In this document: positions 48,085 through 51,900 of the stretch, one piece after another
Layout of the letters: each line of letters begins with the position of its first letter
How positions within the stretch are numbered: the stretch's first letter is position 1
Assembly: GCA_015061565.1 (NCBI GenBank)
Contig: SUWI01000008.1
Location: forward strand, 1-51,900
Direction: 5' to 3'
Length of the DNA stretch: 51,900 nt
From: Lentisphaerota bacterium
GTDB lineage: Bacteria; Verrucomicrobiota; Lentisphaeria; Victivallales; UBA1829
The notes under the pieces: model-generated
The model's input: only the letters and a program-made list of their open reading frames with translations
Told to the model about the DNA's origin: nothing
Databases searched by the model: none
Position numbers and translations under genes: made by a program

Positions 48085-50055
48085 TCAATCCTGATATTCA
48101 AACACAGCGAGTCCGTAACCGATCACCAGCGGGATCCGGACCTTGCAATATCCGTTCTTCTGTTCGAACGGCAGTTCTTTCCGGTCCGGCGCCAGATAGA
48201 CTCTGCGGACCGTCCGTCCGTCGGTGCGCAGTTCCAGGTCCGTATCCAGCAGCGGGATGCGGTCCTCCACGGCGGCGGCCTGACCGCGGCCTTCCGGACA
48301 ATAGGCCAGCAGATGCACCAGTTCGGTGTTCTTTTTCCGCTGAACGAACGCGCGGGCAAAACTCGGCAGATTCGGGGCGCGGAGTTTCAGATCCGGACAC
48401 AGCGCCTGGATGGAGTTGCCGAGCAGCTGACGGAGCTGTTTCGGCGCCCGTTTGGCATAGCCGGTGAACAGTTCCGCACTGATATAGATGATATTTTCAT
48501 TCCGCACCACGAAAGGTTCGGGCGCGGGTCCCTGCGGCGGATCGTAGTAATTGGAACGCATTCCGTCCCACCCGAAACGGAAATAGGGTTTGACCAGAAA
48601 CATTTCCGCTTTGCCGGCCGGTTTGACGGCGGTGCCGCCGGCATAGACCGAAAGCGGTATTTCAGGCAGGTCTGCCGCCAGTTTTCCCGCCGGCATGAAA
48701 TAGACCGGATCGTATTCGAGCGGACCGACATATTCCGCCGGCCATTCGGACAGGGCGAAACGCTGCTGCGCCGGATCCAGACCGGACTTGGAACTCGCCA
48801 GGACTTTGCCGCCCCTTTTCAGATGGGCTTTCACCCGTTTGACGGTCTCATCGGTGAAGATCACGTCATCCGGGAAAATCAGCAGCTTGTAGCGGTCCCA
48901 GGAGGCAAATTCCGTCACCAGATCGAACTGGATCTTCAGTTCGGTCAGCATCCGGACCGCCGAAGCGACCGCGGTCCCGAACGGCCGCGCCCGGTATTTT
49001 TCCCGCGGATAGACCAGCGCGATCTCCGGATCGTTGACCGCGCCCAGGACCCATTCGTCATACTGCTGCATATTCCGGTAGACTTCGCGGATGCGGTCGA
49101 AAACCGGCAGGTCGAGATCGCCCCGCGGATGGAAATGTCCGCCGATATCCGGTCTCATGCCGTTGGCCGCGCCGTAGAACAGGTCATATTCCAGCCCTTC
49201 CGCCGTGCGCAGTCCGCCGAAATCGCCCCAGTTGTTGAAACGTCCCGTCATGTTCAGGATGCCTTTGCCCGGCGGGGTCACGGTCCGCATGTAATGCGCA
49301 AAGACCGGCAGGCTTTCGTAACCCCATTGCGCGGTCGGCAGACATTCGCATTCCAGATGGCTTTCCATATCGATCATGTCTTCGAACGGCCGGCCGTTGA
49401 AAAACAGCAGCGCATCCGGCTTGACCTTCCGGATCGTGTCGTTCAGTTCCCGGCACATGCGCATGACCGAGAAATAGCCGAAGTCCTGGACCGCCGCCGG
49501 ATCGGAGCAGTCGATCCCTTTTTCCTTCATCTCCCGCACGCAGTGTTCGCAGACACATGTCGGGGCATAGAGACAGTCGAAGAAGAATCCGTCCACCTGA
49601 TAATTGTCCAGCAGTTCCTGCACCATTTTTTTCAGATGCGCCCGGAAGGGCGAGTTATAGCAGACGGCCCGTGCCCAGGGCCCGCTGAAGCCGCCTGGAC
49701 CGCCGCCCCCGTGCAGAGTCTCGCCTTTCATGCCGATGGACATCCAGTCGCGGTGATGGATCAGTTCTTCGTCGCTGTAATAGCCGTTGAAATACACACT
49801 GAACTTGATCCCTTTGCGGCGGCAGGCCTCGCTGAGTTCGCGGATCATGTCGAACTGCAGCGAAGGATGGCGGGCGCCTTCTTTGGTGTCGTAATAGGCG
49901 TTGCCCTGGTTGCAGCGGGCGTGCCAGGTCAGAAAATCCACTCCGCAGGATTTTACCTGGTCGGTGAATTCCTCCGTATTGAATCCGGCTCCCACATCGG
50001 GGACCGTTGTCATCGTATGAAAATCGTAGAATAAAGCGTATCGGAATTCCGCCAT
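48085..50055 (-). CDS. Glycoside hydrolase-like protein with beta-galactosidase trimerisation-type domain (656 aa)
   Basis: N-terminal TIM-barrel-like part with VDFLTWHARCNQGNAYYDT, KGIKFSVYFNGYYSDEEL, VDGFFFDCLYAPTCVCEHC and NGMRPDIGG, similar to alpha-L-fucosidase/GH42-type glycosidases that act on plant or mucin sugars. The middle (VYRNMQQYDEWVLGAVNDPEIALVYP, YKLLIFPDDVIFT) resembles a beta-galactosidase trimerisation domain. No signal peptide is seen. AGGAGACG ribosome site. Substrate cannot be told from sequence. Confidence 0.7.
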   Translation of the reverse strand: MAEFRYALFYDFHTMTTVPDVGAGFNTEEFTDQVKSCGVDFLTWHARCNQGNAYYDTKEGARHPSLQFDMIRELSEACRRKGIKFSVYFNGYYSDEELIHHRDWMSIGMKGETLHGGGGPGGFSGPWARAVCYNSPFRAHLKKMVQELLDNYQVDGFFFDCLYAPTCVCEHCVREMKEKGIDCSDPAAVQDFGYFSVMRMCRELNDTIRKVKPDALLFFNGRPFEDMIDMESHLECECLPTAQWGYESLPVFAHYMRTVTPPGKGILNMTGRFNNWGDFGGLRTAEGLEYDLFYGAANGMRPDIGGHFHPRGDLDLPVFDRIREVYRNMQQYDEWVLGAVNDPEIALVYPREKYRARPFGTAVASAVRMLTELKIQFDLVTEFASWDRYKLLIFPDDVIFTDETVKRVKAHLKRGGKVLASSKSGLDPAQQRFALSEWPAEYVGPLEYDPVYFMPAGKLAADLPEIPLSVYAGGTAVKPAGKAEMFLVKPYFRFGWDGMRSNYYDPPQGPAPEPFVVRNENIIYISAELFTGYAKRAPKQLRQLLGNSIQALCPDLKLRAPNLPSFARAFVQRKKNTELVHLLAYCPEGRGQAAAVEDRIPLLDTDLELRTDGRTVRRVYLAPDRKELPFEQKNGYCKVRIPLVIGYGLAVFEYQD

Positions 50056-50100
50056 GGCCGTCTCCTGATCAATATTTCGTTTTCAATTCATGTTATGCGT

Positions 50101-50128
50101 ATTATACAGCTTTTCATGATATTTTCAA
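50101..50128 (-). promoter_or_regulatory. Promoter of glycoside hydrolase/dehydrogenase operon
   Basis: TTGAAA (50123-50128) and TATAAT (50101-50106) with a 16-base spacer on the minus strand, about 45 bases before the ATG at 50055. Confidence 0.75.
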
Positions 50129-50173
50129 TACCGTGCCGGGAAAAATCCCCGAAATATCGTTTCCGATCCCGAT

Positions 50174-50202
50174 TTGAAATCATTTCGTCCGTGCGGTATA
50201 TT
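50174..50202 (+). promoter_or_regulatory. Promoter of amidohydrolase gene
   Basis: TTGAAA (50174-50179) and TATATT (50197-50202), spacer 17, upstream of the ATG at 50237. The 181-bp gap between the divergent genes (50056-50236) holds the two promoters. Confidence 0.75.
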
Positions 50203-50236
50203 ACCGGATAAAAAGCAGAAGCGAAAGAATTCAGCC

Positions 50237-51091
50237 ATGAAGATCATAGACGCACATTTCCATTTTTCCCGCTGCGATCATTTCGACGAGCTTGCCCGTG
50301 AGGCCGGCCATGAGAACTGCGCCGCGCATCTGGCGGAGGTATACCGTAAGACCGGCCTCGTGCTCGGCATCGCCATGGGCGAAATGGGCGGCGAACGGAT
50401 CGAAGGAGTCTGCACGCCGCGCATGCCCTCGATGCCGCAGCCGTATCCGCCTTTTATCGCCTGGTGTGCCGGACTCGACAGCGGCGAGATCGTGCCCCGG
50501 ACCACAAAACGTTCCCTCGAACTTTTTGCCGCGGCATTCTCCCGCCCGGAATGCGTCGGCATGAAACTCTATCCCGGCTACCACACGGTCTCCCTGACCG
50601 ATCCGGTCCATGATCCCTATTATGATCTGGCAGGGCAGTATGATGTCCCGGTGGTGATCCATACGGGCGAGCTGGCCGGCAATCACGGACTGCTGAAATA
50701 TTCCCATCCGCTGATCGTGGACGAACTGGCGGGCCGTTTCCCGCAGGTGCGTTTCGTGATGGCGCACTGCGGCAATCCGTGGATCGTGGATGCGACCGCG
50801 GTGGCGGCGAAAAATCCGAATGTGTATCTGGACCTGTCCGGCCTGTATGTCGGGAACAATTCCGCCGACTGGTACTGGGACCATTTCCGCGGCCATCTGG
50901 AACTGCTGCGGACCTGGCTGGTGTATATGGACAACTGGGAGAAAGTGATGTACGGTTCCGACTGGCCGCTGGTGAATATCCCCTCCTATATCGAAGTGAT
51001 CCGGCGGCTGATCCCGGAGGAAAACCGGGAAGCGGTTTTTTACGGCAATGCCTGCCGGGTGTTCCCGAAGATCCCCGCGCTGCTCCGGTAG
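50237..51091 (+). CDS. Amidohydrolase family 2 protein (284 aa)
   Basis: TIM-barrel metal hydrolase: DAHFHFS (His metal ligands) at the N-terminus, GMKLYPGYH near 116, VVIHTGE near 144, FVMAHCGNPW near 173 and MYGSDWPL near 242. The order matches amidohydrolase-2/TatD-like proteins that act on sugar-acid or aromatic ring substrates. Start at 50237. Divergent from the glycosidase operon. Substrate unknown. Confidence 0.85.
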   Translation: MKIIDAHFHFSRCDHFDELAREAGHENCAAHLAEVYRKTGLVLGIAMGEMGGERIEGVCTPRMPSMPQPYPPFIAWCAGLDSGEIVPRTTKRSLELFAAAFSRPECVGMKLYPGYHTVSLTDPVHDPYYDLAGQYDVPVVIHTGELAGNHGLLKYSHPLIVDELAGRFPQVRFVMAHCGNPWIVDATAVAAKNPNVYLDLSGLYVGNNSADWYWDHFRGHLELLRTWLVYMDNWEKVMYGSDWPLVNIPSYIEVIRRLIPEENREAVFYGNACRVFPKIPALLR

Positions 51092-51153
51092 TCGCCATGC
51101 TCGGCAACTGGCACAGCAGCGACAATTACGGAAACCTCACGTTCCAGCGCTGA

Positions 51154-51900
51154 TCAGAAACGGCTCCAGGACGGCCTGTAACCAAAACATTTCCGGATGG
51201 CAGATCCATCGAATTTCGCCGTCCGGTCATAATTGTAGATCCCATTCTGCTCCTGTTCGATGTCGGTCAGCTGGGTGTAGCAGTAGCCCGCCACGCGCGG
51301 ATGGTCCGCCAATGCCCTGGTCAGTTCGGCGATCCGCTGCTCGGTCTCGGTCTGGGACAGCTTGTCCTTGTTATATCCCCAGGAAATCTCGGAAAACGGT
51401 TTCCGTCCTTCCGACAGAAAACTGACGCCGCCGTATTCGTCCACAATATAAGGCTGACCGTTCCAGGCAGGCATTTCCAGTTCCGGATCAAGCATCATAA
51501 CCGGCTGCTGATCGATGGATCCCAGCAGCTCGGCGGCTGTCTGGGCATAGCGGTGAACGGTCCACAGATCGGTTTTGACATGGGTGTAGCCGGAGGTGTC
51601 GTTGACCGGACGGGTCGGATCCAGCCGCCGGGTCAGGTCGTAAACATCGGCGATGATCCGGCAGTGTTCATCCTTGTCGTAAATGCAGCTTGTTTCGTTG
51701 AACGGCGTCCACGCGATGATGGACGGATGATTGGCGAGCTGTTCCACCACGGCGCTCCATTCGGCCAGATAATCGCGGAAACTGCGCTGGTAATCCGGGT
51801 TCGCCGGACCGAAATGCTGCCAGAAACTCAAGCCCCAGTCCGGAAATTCTGCCCAGGTGAGATAGCCGAGCTTGTCCGCCCAGTAGTGGAAACGGTCGTC
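51154..51900 (-). CDS. Glycoside hydrolase family 2 protein, C-terminal part (start off the window)
   Basis: 248 residues seen; the frame is open to the right edge. LANHPSIIAWTPFNETS carries the NE acid/base Glu and YIVDEYGG the nucleophile Glu of GH2 enzymes (beta-galactosidase/glucuronidase type), and GYCYTQLTDIEQEQNG with a C-terminal Trp-rich end is typical. The gene begins to the right of the window. Convergent with the amidohydrolase. Confidence 0.88.
   Translation of the reverse strand, partial: DDRFHYWADKLGYLTWAEFPDWGLSFWQHFGPANPDYQRSFRDYLAEWSAVVEQLANHPSIIAWTPFNETSCIYDKDEHCRIIADVYDLTRRLDPTRPVNDTSGYTHVKTDLWTVHRYAQTAAELLGSIDQQPVMMLDPELEMPAWNGQPYIVDEYGGVSFLSEGRKPFSEISWGYNKDKLSQTETEQRIAELTRALADHPRVAGYCYTQLTDIEQEQNGIYNYDRTAKFDGSAIRKCFGYRPSWSRF

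Noticed and set aside
46771-50034. Very long open frame on the plus strand (over 1000 codons) opposite the dehydrogenase and glycosidase genes
   Set aside because: It is an antisense shadow of two clearly functional GC-rich genes; it has no ribosome site or recognisable domain.
51092-51153. 18-codon plus-strand frame (MLGNWHSSDNYGNLTFQR) between the convergent amidohydrolase and GH2 genes
   Set aside because: Very short, no ribosome site; could be a remnant but cannot be supported.

Overview
The window is mostly one integrated tailed phage, followed by a stretch of host chromosome. Positions 1 to about 44,480 are a prophage. Its right end lies in the 3' end of a host tRNA-Gln gene (44,447-44,520, minus strand) and its left end is outside the window. 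The host genes to the right (an MlaA lipoprotein fused to an alpha/beta hydrolase, a glycerol-1-phosphate-dehydrogenase-like enzyme, several glycoside-hydrolase-type genes, an amidohydrolase) point to a GC-rich Gram-negative saccharolytic bacterium. A Lentisphaerota (Victivallis-like) host is my tentative guess, by impression only.

Nearly all phage genes run leftwards on the minus strand and are tightly coupled, many by 4-base ATGA overlaps. From right to left: an early recombination and replication block (32-38 kb: ERF annealing protein, NinB-like protein, replication initiator-like protein, primase-helicase, PD-(D/E)XK nuclease). Next comes an accessory operon (24.8-31.7 kb) with a DUF4942 DNA methyltransferase and a PRTRC-type cassette: a ubiquitin-like protein ending in Gly, an E2-like protein B, an E1/ThiF-like protein, and proteins E and F. 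An ASCH protein and small zinc-binding and membrane proteins follow. Then come a ParB-like protein and a MuF-toxin/immunity pair (22.3-24.7 kb), a PanAT-like toxin-antitoxin pair on the plus strand (21.2-22.3 kb), the terminase, a structured small RNA locus, portal, a plus-strand membrane moron pair, scaffold, major capsid, connectors, a second MuF-toxin/immunity pair (10.9-12.9 kb), tail genes including a gpG/gpGT frameshift pair, the tape measure, and tail fibre genes running off the left edge.

The lysogeny and defence region (38.5-44.5 kb) is mostly on the plus strand: three tandem HTH regulators, a DUF4041/GIY-YIG membrane nuclease of the SNIPE type, a possible KilA-N/BstA-like protein, a zinc-ribbon membrane protein and a large serine recombinase whose last codons lie inside the tRNA-Gln gene.

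The most unusual content is (1) two MuF head proteins with nearly the same N-terminal region but different HExxH metallopeptidase-like C-terminal domains, each followed by a different small candidate immunity gene and then a shared 33-bp flank; (2) a ubiquitin-like conjugation (PRTRC) cassette carried by a phage; and (3) a promoter-hairpin-terminator unit between terminase and portal that looks like a small RNA or attenuator.
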